From Rhizobiaceae bacterium (GTDB lineage Bacteria > Pseudomonadota > Alphaproteobacteria > Rhizobiales > Rhizobiaceae), in NCBI GenBank assembly GCA_023953905.1, contig JAMLJA010000005.1:186001-250000 (forward strand): a stretch of 64,000 nucleotides of DNA, read 5' to 3'. Each line of letters starts with the position of its first letter. Position 1 is the stretch's first letter. Under the pieces are notes generated by a model. The model did not search any database, was not told the DNA's origin, and saw only the letters and a list, made by a program, of their open reading frames with translations. Positions 1 to 8,605 of this stretch are shown one piece after another. Position numbers and translations under genes: made by a program.

Positions 1-516
1 TTTCACGTTCTCGAGCTCAAGCGTCTTCTCACCGAGCGTGTCGGCAAGGGCGCGGCCCTGCCGAAGCGTCGTCTGTGTCGCGACTGCCATCACGGATGCA
101 ATGCGCGAAACGATATCGCGCGTCACCAGACGAGGATCAGCAAGACCATCGCGTGTCTCGCTCAGCAGCTCGCCATATCGCTCGATATTCGTACGCTCAG
201 AGCGCAACAGCCGCGCTATGTCTTCCAACTCGTGGGCGACAACATCACGGACTTGCTCCACGACCCGCTGGCCGTTGTTCTGGCTCAGATGCTTGCAGCT
301 CAGATCATCCAGTTCTGACTGGGAGGGCTTCTTGCTCAGGGAAACCAGATCCACCGCCAGAGCCTGGTTCGATCCGGTGAGCACCTCGTAGAATATCTCG
401 TAGTTCCGAGGGATCGCAGAGACACCCATTTGCCGCATGGTGGTCAGAATGGTCATGCCAATGTCGGCCGCGCGCCCCGTCTGACCATTGGCCGTCTGCA
501 TCGCCTCATCCACCAT
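1..516 (-). CDS. Diguanylate cyclase-like protein, N-terminal part (runs off left edge)
   Basis: The minus strand is open from an ATG at 516 to the window edge. The translation contains the segment IPRNYEIFYEVLTGSN, followed by a long helical region. This resembles the N-terminal helical domain that precedes GGDEF domains in many rhizobial diguanylate cyclases. The GGDEF catalytic part would lie outside the window, so cyclase activity (making c-di-GMP from GTP) is inferred, not seen. The start at 516 has GGAG seven bases upstream; the frame stays open upstream to a TTG at 603, but that extension does not look like this family. It is divergent from dgkA across about 300 bases. Confidence 0.62.
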   Translation of the reverse strand, partial: MVDEAMQTANGQTGRAADIGMTILTTMRQMGVSAIPRNYEIFYEVLTGSNQALAVDLVSLSKKPSQSELDDLSCKHLSQNNGQRVVEQVRDVVAHELEDIARLLRSERTNIERYGELLSETRDGLADPRLVTRDIVSRIASVMAVATQTTLRQGRALADTLGEKTLELENVK

Positions 517-820
517 GTCGCAGCTCCGACCGGAGAGCGAGCACAGAACGTCAAATGCCTGAAGGCTCTGCGCCCTGCCGATCGCCAGCGGGAATGGAAA
601 CAACTTTCGCGAGAACTAGTAAGCCATCGACCGCTAATTCTTTATTAAAATCAGCACGAAGCCACGCAACTTACCCTTGGGAAGGACGGTTGTAGGTCGC
701 TTGGTCCCACGAGCGAACCGCAACGGAGTTCAAGGGATCACATTCGCGACGGATGCAGAACCGGCCCCTTGTCAGTCCTTGAAAATTGGACGATGACGAG
801 CCAACAAATCGGGGAGCTTC
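517..820. other. Intergenic region between the divergent cyclase fragment and dgkA
   Basis: About 300 bases with no convincing gene. Short open frames here have no recognisable content. The right end carries a good ribosome binding site for dgkA (GGGGAG, five bases before its ATG). An AT-rich patch near 640-650 could belong to the leftward promoter, but no clear -35/-10 pair was found. Confidence 0.5.
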
Positions 821-1189
821 ATGGGTCGGCTCATCAAGGCATTCGAGAATTCCGTACGGGCGTTCCGGAAGCTCGCCTCAAGCGAAGCTGCGTTCCAGCA
901 GGAACTCATCCTTCTTGTCCTCGCCTTTCCGCTCGCGTGGCCGCTTGCGTCCACCTGGCGTGCCTATGCCTTTCTGATTGCGTCCATACTCTTTCTGATC
1001 ATTATTGAAGTCCTCAACACTGGTATTGAAGCAGCCTGCGATGCTGTAAGTCGCGAGTTCAACATAGACATCCAATTGGCCAAGGATTGCGGATCGCTGG
1101 CCGTGTTGATTTCCATCATTCTGGTGGCGGGTATTTGGCTATTTGCGCTTGCGGATGCTCTGTCGCGCTTCGCATCCTCATCACTCTAA
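821..1189 (+). CDS. dgkA: Diacylglycerol kinase (prokaryotic DgkA type)
   Basis: A 122-residue integral membrane protein, the usual size for bacterial DgkA. It phosphorylates diacylglycerol with ATP to phosphatidic acid, recycling lipid released by periplasmic glucan or LPS modification. Family hallmarks are visible: a basic amphipathic N-terminus (residues 1-25), three hydrophobic helices (about 30-45, 48-65 and 92-115), and the active-site stretch EVLNTGIEAACD, which matches the conserved E..N.(A/G)IE pattern. The ATG is preceded by GGGGAG. It converges with the DUF1003 gene and overlaps its 3' end by nine bases. Confidence 0.93.
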   Translation: MGRLIKAFENSVRAFRKLASSEAAFQQELILLVLAFPLAWPLASTWRAYAFLIASILFLIIIEVLNTGIEAACDAVSREFNIDIQLAKDCGSLAVLISIILVAGIWLFALADALSRFASSSL

Positions 1190-1762
1190 CGGCAAAGGCC
1201 GATCGTTCGTCAAAATGCGCTCAATGCGCTCCAACTGAGCGCTCAATGCGTCAACCCTGTCCCGGATATTCAGGACGTCGGTGTGACGCAGTTCGTCCAG
1301 CTTTTCATGCAAAGCCATGATCTCGATTTCAGCCTTCAGGTTGATTTCGTAATCATGCGCCGCCTCAAGACGATCCCGCACGGCCTGTCTGTTCTGGGAC
1401 ATCATGATGATGGGAGCCTGAATCGCCGCAATCATCGACAGAAGCAGATTGAGAAAGATGAAGGGGTAGGGGTCGAAGGCATCTCGTCCGAGCAGCCACA
1501 CATTCATGGTGCTCCAGATGATGAGGAATAAAAGGAACCCGATTATGAAACTCCAGGATCCTCCAACGCGGGCAAGTGAGTCCGCGATTCTGTCGCCCGT
1601 CGATGTCCGCTCATCGAATGCCTCGTTCTGGTCCTGCGCGATGGGGCGACGATGCAACGTGCTCTTCAGAACACGACTTTGCGCGTCATTGAGTTCGTCG
1701 GGTTTTGCACGAAATAGACGCTGGGCCAGTTCCGAGAGTGTCTTTGGCATTGAAGCCTCCAA
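1181..1762 (-). CDS. DUF1003 family membrane protein
   Basis: A 193-residue protein with a hydrophilic N-terminal third, two closely spaced membrane helices (about residues 70-90 and 100-120) separated by the DPYPFIFLNLLLS segment, and a long C-terminal helix likely to form a coiled coil. SFIIGFLLFLIIWSTMN and IQAPIIMMSQNRQ are typical of DUF1003. No biochemical function is established for the family. The start codon lies upstream of PKTLSELAQ; an ATG four codons inside the open frame is also possible. It stands alone, converging on dgkA. Confidence 0.8.
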   Translation of the reverse strand: MEASMPKTLSELAQRLFRAKPDELNDAQSRVLKSTLHRRPIAQDQNEAFDERTSTGDRIADSLARVGGSWSFIIGFLLFLIIWSTMNVWLLGRDAFDPYPFIFLNLLLSMIAAIQAPIIMMSQNRQAVRDRLEAAHDYEINLKAEIEIMALHEKLDELRHTDVLNIRDRVDALSAQLERIERILTNDRPLPLE

Positions 1763-1819
1763 GGCTGTTGCGGCCGTGGCTGCCGCTGGTTTGCATGCTA
1801 TGCTGGAAACTCGTCCCGC

Positions 1820-2548
1820 GTGAGGTCCACCTTGCTAGCTTTCTCAAAAATCCGTGCACGCGCAGCAGAGCGCAAGGGGGGCGAGGCGGTGTTGACCGCG
1901 CTTTTGGGCCGTAGCCCCAACAACTCGGTGATTGCTGAAATGAGCGACGACAGGATTCTGTCGATCATGGCTCAACGCGTCTTTTCAGCTGGGTTTGTGT
2001 GGACCGTGATCGAGCAGAAATGGCCGGGTTTCGAGGAGGCTTTTCTCGGCTTCGAACCCAAGGCGCTACTGTTTCAGCCAGACGACTTCTGGCACGAACT
2101 GGCATCAAACAAGAAGATCGTGCGCAATCCACAAAAGATTCGTTCAGTGCGCGACAATGCCGCTTTCGTCGATCGCGTCTCGACAGCCAAAAACGGCTTC
2201 GGGCGTTTCCTTGCGGAATGGCCCGCGGACGATCAGATCGGATTGATGGGCTTGCTCGCCAAGGAGGGAAGCAGGCTCGGCGGCAATACCGGTCAGTATT
2301 TCCTCCGATGGGTTGGCTGGGACGCCTTTGTCGTTTCACCGGATGTGGCTGCGGCAATGAGAGACGCGGGGCTGGACATTGCGGAAAACCCGACGTCGAA
2401 GAAAGATCTCGGCAAAATCCAGCAGCAGATCAACATATGGGCAGGCGAGACCGGACTGCCGAGAATGCACATATCGCGTATTCTCGCCATGTCCATCGGG
2501 ACCAATCGCACCACTGAGGAATTGCGCCATTATGCAGGCGACGAATAG
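1820..2548 (+). CDS. Divergent DNA-3-methyladenine glycosylase I (Tag) family protein
   Basis: A 242-residue protein that aligns over its middle with Tag, the base excision repair enzyme removing 3-methyladenine. The segment SAGFVWTVIEQKWPGFEEAF corresponds to AGLSWITVLKKRENYRACF of E. coli Tag, and NPQKIRSVRDNAAF matches the helix after it. The tryptophan equivalent to Trp46 is kept. The N-terminal zinc ligands (C4, H17) and the C-terminal NDH..GC zinc motif are missing, and the position of Glu38 appears to be Arg. Glycosylase activity is therefore uncertain. Translation seems to start at GTG 1820; no in-frame ATG lies nearby upstream. Confidence 0.7.
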   Translation: MRSTLLAFSKIRARAAERKGGEAVLTALLGRSPNNSVIAEMSDDRILSIMAQRVFSAGFVWTVIEQKWPGFEEAFLGFEPKALLFQPDDFWHELASNKKIVRNPQKIRSVRDNAAFVDRVSTAKNGFGRFLAEWPADDQIGLMGLLAKEGSRLGGNTGQYFLRWVGWDAFVVSPDVAAAMRDAGLDIAENPTSKKDLGKIQQQINIWAGETGLPRMHISRILAMSIGTNRTTEELRHYAGDE

Positions 2549-2597
2549 CAGGACGAACGCCATTGCAGCGCGGGGACGCGCGGTTTAAATCGCTTTC

Positions 2598-4280
2598 ATG
2601 AACACGAGATCCGCTCCCGACACGCTTCGCATCGCGATCGCGCAACTCAATCCGATCGTTGGCGACATAGCCGGCAATCTCGTAAAGGCTCGTGAAGCGC
2701 GCGCTGATGCGGCCGCGCAAGGCGCCGACCTGGTATTGTTCACCGAACTCTTTCTGGCAGGTTATCCGCCTGAAGATCTCGTGCTGAAGCCTTCGTTCCT
2801 GTCCGCGTGCGAGAAGGCAGCAGGCGACATCGCAGCTGACACAGCCGATGGCGGTCCGGGCATCATCATCGGCACGCCGCTCAAGCGCAAAAGCGGCGTC
2901 CATAATGCTGTAATTGTGGCCGACAACGGCAAGATCATCGCCGAGCGCTTCAAGATAGATCTGCCGAACTATGGAGAGTTCGACGAGAAGCGCGTCTTTC
3001 AGGCCGGACCAGACATGCCGGGGCCTGTCAATTTTCGAGGCGTGCGCATCGGAATTCCGATCTGTGAGGACATTTGGGGTGAGTTAGGCGTTTGCGAGAC
3101 GCTGGCCGAGAGCGGAGCCGAGATTCTCCTCGTGCCGAATGGCTCCCCCTATTATCGCCGCAAGGTCGATGTCCGCCAGCAGGTTGTCATCAGACAGGTC
3201 ATCGAGACCGGGCTGCCCATGATCTATGCCAACCAGCTCGGTGGTCAGGATGAGCTGATCTTCGATGGCGCGTCGTTTGCGATCAACGCCGACAAGACAC
3301 TCTCCTTCCAGATGAGCCAGTTCGAGGACTCAGTCAGCGTCACGACCTGGAGACGCGGCGAGAGCGGCTGGACCTGCACCGAAGGTCCGATGTCGAAGAT
3401 ACCCGAAAGCGAGGAGGCAGATTATCGCGCCTGTATGCTCGGCTTGCGCGATTATGTGAACAAGAACGGCTTCAAGAATGTGGTTCTGGGGCTGTCCGGC
3501 GGCATTGATTCTGCGATTTGCACGGCACTTGCGGTCGACGCGCTCGGCGAAGAGCGCGTGCGAACCGTGATGATGCCCTACCGGTACACGTCGGACGACT
3601 CACTGAAAGACGCCAAGGACTGCGCGCGCGCGCTCGGCTGCCGCTACGACATCGTGCCGATCCACGAGCCTGTTGAGGGGTTCTCCCATGCTCTAGCCGA
3701 GCTTTTCGAGGGCACCGCCGAGGGCGTGACCGAAGAAAACCTTCAAAGCCGCACGCGCGGCACCATTCTCATGGCGCTATCCAACAAGTTTGGGTCCATG
3801 GTCGTCACGACGGGCAACAAGTCTGAAATGTCGGTCGGCTACGCGACGCTCTACGGCGACATGAATGGCGGCTTCAATCCGATCAAGGATCTGTACAAGA
3901 TGCAGGTCTATGCCTTGTCGCGTTGGAGAAACGACCAAGTGCCGCCCGGAGCCTTGGGCCCGTCAGGCGAGGTGATCCCAAAGAACATCATCGACAAGGC
4001 GCCTTCGGCGGAGTTGCGTCCCAACCAGACCGATCAGGATTCACTGCCGCCCTATCCGGTGCTGGACGACATTCTGGAGTGCCTCGTCGAGAACGAGATG
4101 AGTGTGGAGGATATTGTCGCCCGAGGGCACGAGCGTGCAACTGTAACCCGCATCGAGCATCTTCTCTACATAGCGGAGTACAAGCGTCGCCAGGCCGCGC
4201 CGGGCGTCAAGATTACCCGCAAGAATTTTGGCAGAGATCGCCGTTATCCCATCACCAACAGGTTTCGCGATAGAGGCTGA
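2598..4280 (+). CDS. nadE: Glutamine-dependent NAD+ synthetase
   Basis: A 560-residue two-domain enzyme that amidates nicotinic acid adenine dinucleotide to NAD+ with ATP and glutamine-derived ammonia, the last step of NAD synthesis. The N-terminal nitrilase-like glutaminase domain (about 1-265) shows the Glu in FTELFLAGYPPEDL, the Lys in RFKIDLPNYGEF and the Cys in ICEDIWG. The C-terminal synthetase domain (from about 285) has the pyrophosphatase loop LGLSGGIDSA and the TTGNKSEMSVGYATLYGDM stretch. Length matches the two-domain form. A GNAT gene follows eight bases after its stop and may be cotranscribed. Confidence 0.96.
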   Translation: MNTRSAPDTLRIAIAQLNPIVGDIAGNLVKAREARADAAAQGADLVLFTELFLAGYPPEDLVLKPSFLSACEKAAGDIAADTADGGPGIIIGTPLKRKSGVHNAVIVADNGKIIAERFKIDLPNYGEFDEKRVFQAGPDMPGPVNFRGVRIGIPICEDIWGELGVCETLAESGAEILLVPNGSPYYRRKVDVRQQVVIRQVIETGLPMIYANQLGGQDELIFDGASFAINADKTLSFQMSQFEDSVSVTTWRRGESGWTCTEGPMSKIPESEEADYRACMLGLRDYVNKNGFKNVVLGLSGGIDSAICTALAVDALGEERVRTVMMPYRYTSDDSLKDAKDCARALGCRYDIVPIHEPVEGFSHALAELFEGTAEGVTEENLQSRTRGTILMALSNKFGSMVVTTGNKSEMSVGYATLYGDMNGGFNPIKDLYKMQVYALSRWRNDQVPPGALGPSGEVIPKNIIDKAPSAELRPNQTDQDSLPPYPVLDDILECLVENEMSVEDIVARGHERATVTRIEHLLYIAEYKRRQAAPGVKITRKNFGRDRRYPITNRFRDRG

Positions 4281-4287
4281 ACAGATC

Positions 4288-4701
4288 GTGGCGACGGATG
4301 TCGAGATCAGCTACGATCTTGCGCGGCTAGACTTCGAGCGGACATCGCAACTCCTGAAAGCGAGCTATTGGGGCGCTGGAAGAACGGACGCGATCAACCG
4401 GCGCGCTTTTGAGAACTCCGTCTGCGTCATCGCACTGATTGACGGCAAACAGATGGGGTTCGCGCGAGCCTCGGGCGATCGCACAACTTTCGCGCGCATG
4501 TCAGACGTTATTGTGTGGCCCGAGTATAGGGGCAGGGGCTTCGGTAAGGCGTTGGTGCGAGCGTTGCTCGATCATCCCGAACTCAAGAGTGTGGCCAGTT
4601 GGTCGCTGGCGACCGACGACGCGCATGGACTTTACCGGCAGTTTGGTTTCGTCCCGGCCAATGGCGCCGTCGAGATGGGTTTGATCAGGTCAATCTCCTG
4701 A
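4288..4701 (+). CDS. GNAT family N-acetyltransferase
   Basis: A 137-residue acetyl-CoA dependent acyltransferase of unknown substrate. The acetyl-CoA binding motif A is clear (VWPEYRGRGFGKALVRALL, residues about 78-97), and LYRQFGFVP near the end is the usual GNAT C-terminal strand-helix. I chose GTG 4288, eight bases after the nadE stop. An ATG at 4228 would add 20 residues entirely overlapping nadE and not resembling GNAT proteins. The placement suggests cotranscription with nadE, but no functional link is evident. Confidence 0.82.
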   Translation: MATDVEISYDLARLDFERTSQLLKASYWGAGRTDAINRRAFENSVCVIALIDGKQMGFARASGDRTTFARMSDVIVWPEYRGRGFGKALVRALLDHPELKSVASWSLATDDAHGLYRQFGFVPANGAVEMGLIRSIS

Positions 4702-4816
4702 GGGCATCCGTGTCCCCTTGTGGCTTCAGCATGAGCGCTCAGGCTCATTGTCGTCGCAAGGTTTGACGGCAGCAGTCGATTCGTCCAAGGCTGCGCGCGT
4801 CTCGGATGTCTTCATC

Positions 4817-6040
4817 ATGTCCTATTTTCAGTTCTTGCGTGAAAATGCGCGCTGGCTCTCTGCCGGCCTGTTGATGACGTTCTTCTCGATCTACGGTCAA
4901 ACGACGTTCATCTCCCTTTCAGCGGGCGACATCCGCAGTGAGTACGGTCTTTCTCACGGCGAATTTGGTTCGCTCTACATGGCGGCGACTCTCGCCAGCG
5001 CCTTGACGCTGCCTCGACTTGGACAGATCGTCGATCGCTACTCTGTCGCCAAGGTTGCGATGCTCGTGATCCCCATGCTGGCGATTGCCACCGTTGTCAT
5101 GGCCGTGTCCCATCACGTAGTCGTCTTGCTGATCGCGCTGTATCTGTTGCGCCTTTTCGGGCAAGGCATGATGGTCCACACCGCCTATACGGGTGCGGCG
5201 CGATGGTTTTCCGCCCAGCGCGGTCGTGCTTTGTCGGTCGTCATTCTGGGGCATAACGCCGGTGACGCGGTCATGCCCATTGTCTTTGTCACGCTCGCCG
5301 GACTGGTTGGCTGGCGAAATGGCTGGCTGCTTGCGACGGCTACCCTCCTGTGCATGGCCTTGCCACTCACGACTTGGCTCGCCGCCGTCAACCGCACGCC
5401 ACGCAAATCTGATCCCACCCCACGCCACATTGACGCGCGCGACTGGACGCGCGCTGAGGTGATCCGCGACCCCTATTTCTATTTTCTGCTGCTGGCGGTG
5501 ATGGCGCCGTCCTTCATCGTGACGGTCATCTTCTTCAATCAGGTCTACCTCGTTCAGTTGCGAGGCTGGTCCATGGAAGCCTTCGCCGCTTCTTTTGCCG
5601 TCAGTGCCTTTGTGAATAGCGGTTTCACTCTTCTGTCAGGTCAATTGATCGACCGGTTCTCCGGCGTTTCACTGCTTCCTATCGTGCTCCTGCCGCTTGG
5701 CGCAGCCTGCGTCCTGCTTGGAATGGTTGAAGGCCAATGGGGCGCGTTCGCTTTCATGGCCATGATTGGTGTTTCGAACGGTCTTTCCACGACGCTGTTT
5801 GGAGCCGTCTGGCCGGAGGTCTACGGCCTGAAGAACCTTGGCTCGATCCGCGCCCTCATCGTCTCGTTTTCAGTGCTCGGTTCCGCATTGGGGCCAGGAC
5901 TGACCGGCTACCTGATCGACCAGAATGTGAGCTATCCCGGACAGATTGTCGCGATGGGCGTCTACTGCGTCGCCATCTCGTTGCTGATGCTGCACGTCTC
6001 GCGCGTGCTTGCACGGCGAGTTCAGGCGGCGGCTGGATGA
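4817..6040 (+). CDS. MFS family transporter
   Basis: A protein of about 407 residues with twelve predicted membrane helices, of the major facilitator superfamily. The loop between helices 2 and 3 reads [13 protein letters not shown], the position of the MFS motif A, and a repeat is seen in the second half ([14 protein letters not shown]). A hydrophilic central loop ([20 protein letters not shown]) joins the halves. It is a uniporter or proton-coupled carrier of unknown substrate. The frame is open upstream to TTG 4718, but ATG 4817 ([10 protein letters not shown]) places the first helix normally and is preferred. Confidence 0.82.
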   Translation: MSYFQFLRENARWLSAGLLMTFFSIYGQTTFISLSAGDIRSEYGLSHGEFGSLYMAATLASALTLPRLGQIVDRYSVAKVAMLVIPMLAIATVVMAVSHHVVVLLIALYLLRLFGQGMMVHTAYTGAARWFSAQRGRALSVVILGHNAGDAVMPIVFVTLAGLVGWRNGWLLATATLLCMALPLTTWLAAVNRTPRKSDPTPRHIDARDWTRAEVIRDPYFYFLLLAVMAPSFIVTVIFFNQVYLVQLRGWSMEAFAASFAVSAFVNSGFTLLSGQLIDRFSGVSLLPIVLLPLGAACVLLGMVEGQWGAFAFMAMIGVSNGLSTTLFGAVWPEVYGLKNLGSIRALIVSFSVLGSALGPGLTGYLIDQNVSYPGQIVAMGVYCVAISLLMLHVSRVLARRVQAAAG

Positions 6041-6083
6041 GCGCAAACTTGCCAAGCAACATGACATCGTCTACGGCCACGCC

Positions 6084-7457
6084 ATGAGTGTAACGGTTCG
6101 TTTTGCCCCGTCCCCCACCGGGAATATTCACATTGGAAATGCGCGAACGGCCCTTTTCAACTGGCTTTTTGCGCATCGCAACAAGGGGCGTTTCATTCAG
6201 CGCTTCGACGACACCGACGTTGAACGCTCCAAACAGGAATACGCCGATGCGATCGTGTACGATCTGCATTGGCTGGGCATCTTCCCGGATACGACGATCT
6301 ACCAGTCTCGGCGGTTTCCCCTCTATGACGCCGCTGTCGAGAAGCTGAAGACCGCCGGCCTGCTCTATCCCTGTTACGAGACGCAGGATGAGCTCGAACT
6401 GAAGCGCAAGATTCAACTCTCCCGAAAGCTTCCACCCGTCTATGGCAGGGAGGCCCTGCGATTGTCGAAGAAGGAAATCGCGGATCTGGAAAGCAAGGGC
6501 AGGAAACCTCACTGGCGGTTTCTGCTTCCCAATTTCGCGACCGATCCGCACCAGACACGTCGCACGGAAATCAGCTGGACGGATCTCGCGCGAGGCGAAG
6601 AAACTGTCGATCTGGCATCTCTCTCGGATCCGGTGCTGGTGCGTGGGGATGGCACTTATCTCTACACCCTGCCATCCGTGGTGGACGATATCGATTGTGC
6701 CGTCACGCACATTGTCCGGGGCGATGACCACGTCACCAATACCGGCGTCCAGATGGCTCTGTTCCAGGCGCTGGATGCAAAGCCGCCGCAGTTTGGTCAT
6801 CACAACTTGCTGACGACCATTAGCGGCGAGGGGCTCTCCAAGCGCAGCGGCTCGTTGTCCATCGGAAGCCTGCGGCAGGAAGGCATAGAGGCGATGGCCG
6901 TTGCCTCTCTTGCTACGCTGGTCGGCACCTCGGAGAACATTGTTGCGGCCCGCGATCTCGACGAACTGTCCGAGCGTTTCGATATTGCTGCGACGTCAAA
7001 ATCCGCAGCAAAGTTTGATCCCGCCGAACTTATAACGCTCAACCGTACGCTGCTTCAGAGCATGCCGTTTGAAAATGTGCGGGAGCGGCTTGCCGCGCTC
7101 ACCATTTCAGGAGAACTGGCTGAACCCTTCTGGAACGCCGTTCGCGGCAATCTCGACACGATCCACGATGCGGTATCCTGGTGGGCAATCGTGCGTAGAG
7201 GTTCCGAGTCGCCAGTCGAGTTGAGCGAAGACGACAAGAGTTTCGTGCAACAGGCGTTTGATCTCTTGCCGCATGACCCTTGGGACCGCTCGACGTGGAA
7301 GTCCTGGACTGATCGGGTCAAAAGCGAGACTGGCCGAAAGGGTAAGACGCTCTTTATGCCCTTGAGGCTGGCGATCACTGGCCGTGAGTCCGGACCGGAG
7401 CTTGCAGAGCTCCTGCCTCTTGTGGGGCGGGCAGGAATGATGGCCCGACGACCCTGA
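6084..7457 (+). CDS. gltX: Glutamate--tRNA ligase
   Basis: A 457-residue class I aminoacyl-tRNA synthetase. The N-terminus [20 protein letters not shown] carries the HIGH-type motif, and [12 protein letters not shown] is the KMSKS counterpart. Many alphaproteobacteria carry two GltX proteins, one charging tRNA-Gln for later amidation by GatCAB; which form this is cannot be told without alignment. ATG 6084 is chosen because the conserved family N-terminus begins there; the frame upstream only shadows the MFS gene end. Its last 83 bases overlap the convergent DUF2865 gene. Confidence 0.95.
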   Translation: MSVTVRFAPSPTGNIHIGNARTALFNWLFAHRNKGRFIQRFDDTDVERSKQEYADAIVYDLHWLGIFPDTTIYQSRRFPLYDAAVEKLKTAGLLYPCYETQDELELKRKIQLSRKLPPVYGREALRLSKKEIADLESKGRKPHWRFLLPNFATDPHQTRRTEISWTDLARGEETVDLASLSDPVLVRGDGTYLYTLPSVVDDIDCAVTHIVRGDDHVTNTGVQMALFQALDAKPPQFGHHNLLTTISGEGLSKRSGSLSIGSLRQEGIEAMAVASLATLVGTSENIVAARDLDELSERFDIAATSKSAAKFDPAELITLNRTLLQSMPFENVRERLAALTISGELAEPFWNAVRGNLDTIHDAVSWWAIVRRGSESPVELSEDDKSFVQQAFDLLPHDPWDRSTWKSWTDRVKSETGRKGKTLFMPLRLAITGRESGPELAELLPLVGRAGMMARRP

Positions 7458-8535
7458 TCCGACGATGTTCGGGAGACGGCAGCGTCGTCGCTTTCGGCTT
7501 GAGCAATTCTTTCACGACGGCTGAAGTCAGATTGCCGTCTGCATTTGCAAGCGTTTCCGGATCTGCCTCGGCGTCTGGTCGCGACCATGGGCGTGACACA
7601 ATCTCCACTCCGGACTCGGGATCAGATGCAGATGATCCTTCACCCGCGATGATCGCGTAGTTTTGCGCCGATGCCGTCTTGCCGCAGCCGCAGCTCTGGG
7701 GACGCTCCACATCGGCTCTCCGATAGAGATAGGCAGTGGAAAGATCGCCATATGCTTCGTCGGTCGCCGCAGACATCATGGTGCCGACATCCGCCAATCC
7801 CGAGCGCTGATAGTAGATGCGCACATCCGTGCCCGGACAGATGGATTGGCAATTCTGCTGATCTCGCGAGAAATCATCGCGAGAGGACTTGGGCGACATC
7901 GGAAAATAGTAGCCGTCGCAGGTGCGCACACAGATCGTCCGATACGCCTTGATGGCACTTTCGTCCTGCGGCGACGGGATCGTGATGATGTTGCGGTCCT
8001 CACCGCTGTCGATGCTGTATTCGATGCTGCTTCGCGCCAATCGATCGAAGAGATTGCCCTCCCGGTTCGATTCATTATCCGCACCCTGGTCAAGCATGGG
8101 CAGTCGCGCGGAATATGCGTTGTCGTAGCAATTCGCAGCATCGAGTTGCGCCCGCAGCATGGCGCGCTCTCGACGTGCCTCGCCCGAGGCTTCCTCAGCA
8201 AGCAGTTCGCTCTTGCGTTGCAGATCGGCGAGGTTGGATGCCATGCGGTCGATGCGGGTTTTTAAGGATTGGCACTCAGCACTGCCCAACCCCAGCACAA
8301 ACCCGCAACTGATTTCGCGGGCTCGGCTTTTGGCGATCGACAGTTCGATATTTTGCTCGTCGACCGCTCGCCTGTAGCGGTCGAGAAGCTCAGGCGCTTC
8401 TCGCACCTGGGAGAGTGATGCGAGCCGTGTCTCCAGTCGACGACAGTCGCGACTGTCCGCATGCACCGCCGATGAAAGTGCAAACGATGCCAGCAGGCTC
8501 AAACCCGCGGCCGGAAAGATCCTGACGATACCCAT
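7375..8535 (-). CDS. DUF2865 domain secreted protein
   Basis: A 386-residue protein with a Sec signal peptide ([26 protein letters not shown], cleavage likely near residue 26), a predicted coiled coil (about 30-135), and a cysteine-bearing core with [31 protein letters not shown] and PQSCGCG. This core is the DUF2865 signature, found mainly in Rhizobiales, and has no assigned function; paired cysteines suggest disulfides in the periplasm. The C-terminal tail is low complexity. Its 3' end overlaps gltX by 83 bases in antisense, so mutual transcript interference is possible. Confidence 0.85.
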   Translation of the reverse strand: MGIVRIFPAAGLSLLASFALSSAVHADSRDCRRLETRLASLSQVREAPELLDRYRRAVDEQNIELSIAKSRAREISCGFVLGLGSAECQSLKTRIDRMASNLADLQRKSELLAEEASGEARRERAMLRAQLDAANCYDNAYSARLPMLDQGADNESNREGNLFDRLARSSIEYSIDSGEDRNIITIPSPQDESAIKAYRTICVRTCDGYYFPMSPKSSRDDFSRDQQNCQSICPGTDVRIYYQRSGLADVGTMMSAATDEAYGDLSTAYLYRRADVERPQSCGCGKTASAQNYAIIAGEGSSASDPESGVEIVSRPWSRPDAEADPETLANADGNLTSAVVKELLKPKATTLPSPEHRRIRVVGPSFLPAPQEAGALQAPVRTHGQ

Positions 8536-8605
8536 TTCCCGCAGTCCAGTGCGACTCAGTCAGCCGCCGATCCCGACGCTATCGCGAAAGATCTTAACCC
8601 GAGAT

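Noticed and set aside
5856..6803. 315-codon minus-strand open frame opposite gltX
   Set aside because: It lies antisense to the strongly conserved gltX catalytic domain and has no domain of its own; a GC-rich shadow frame.
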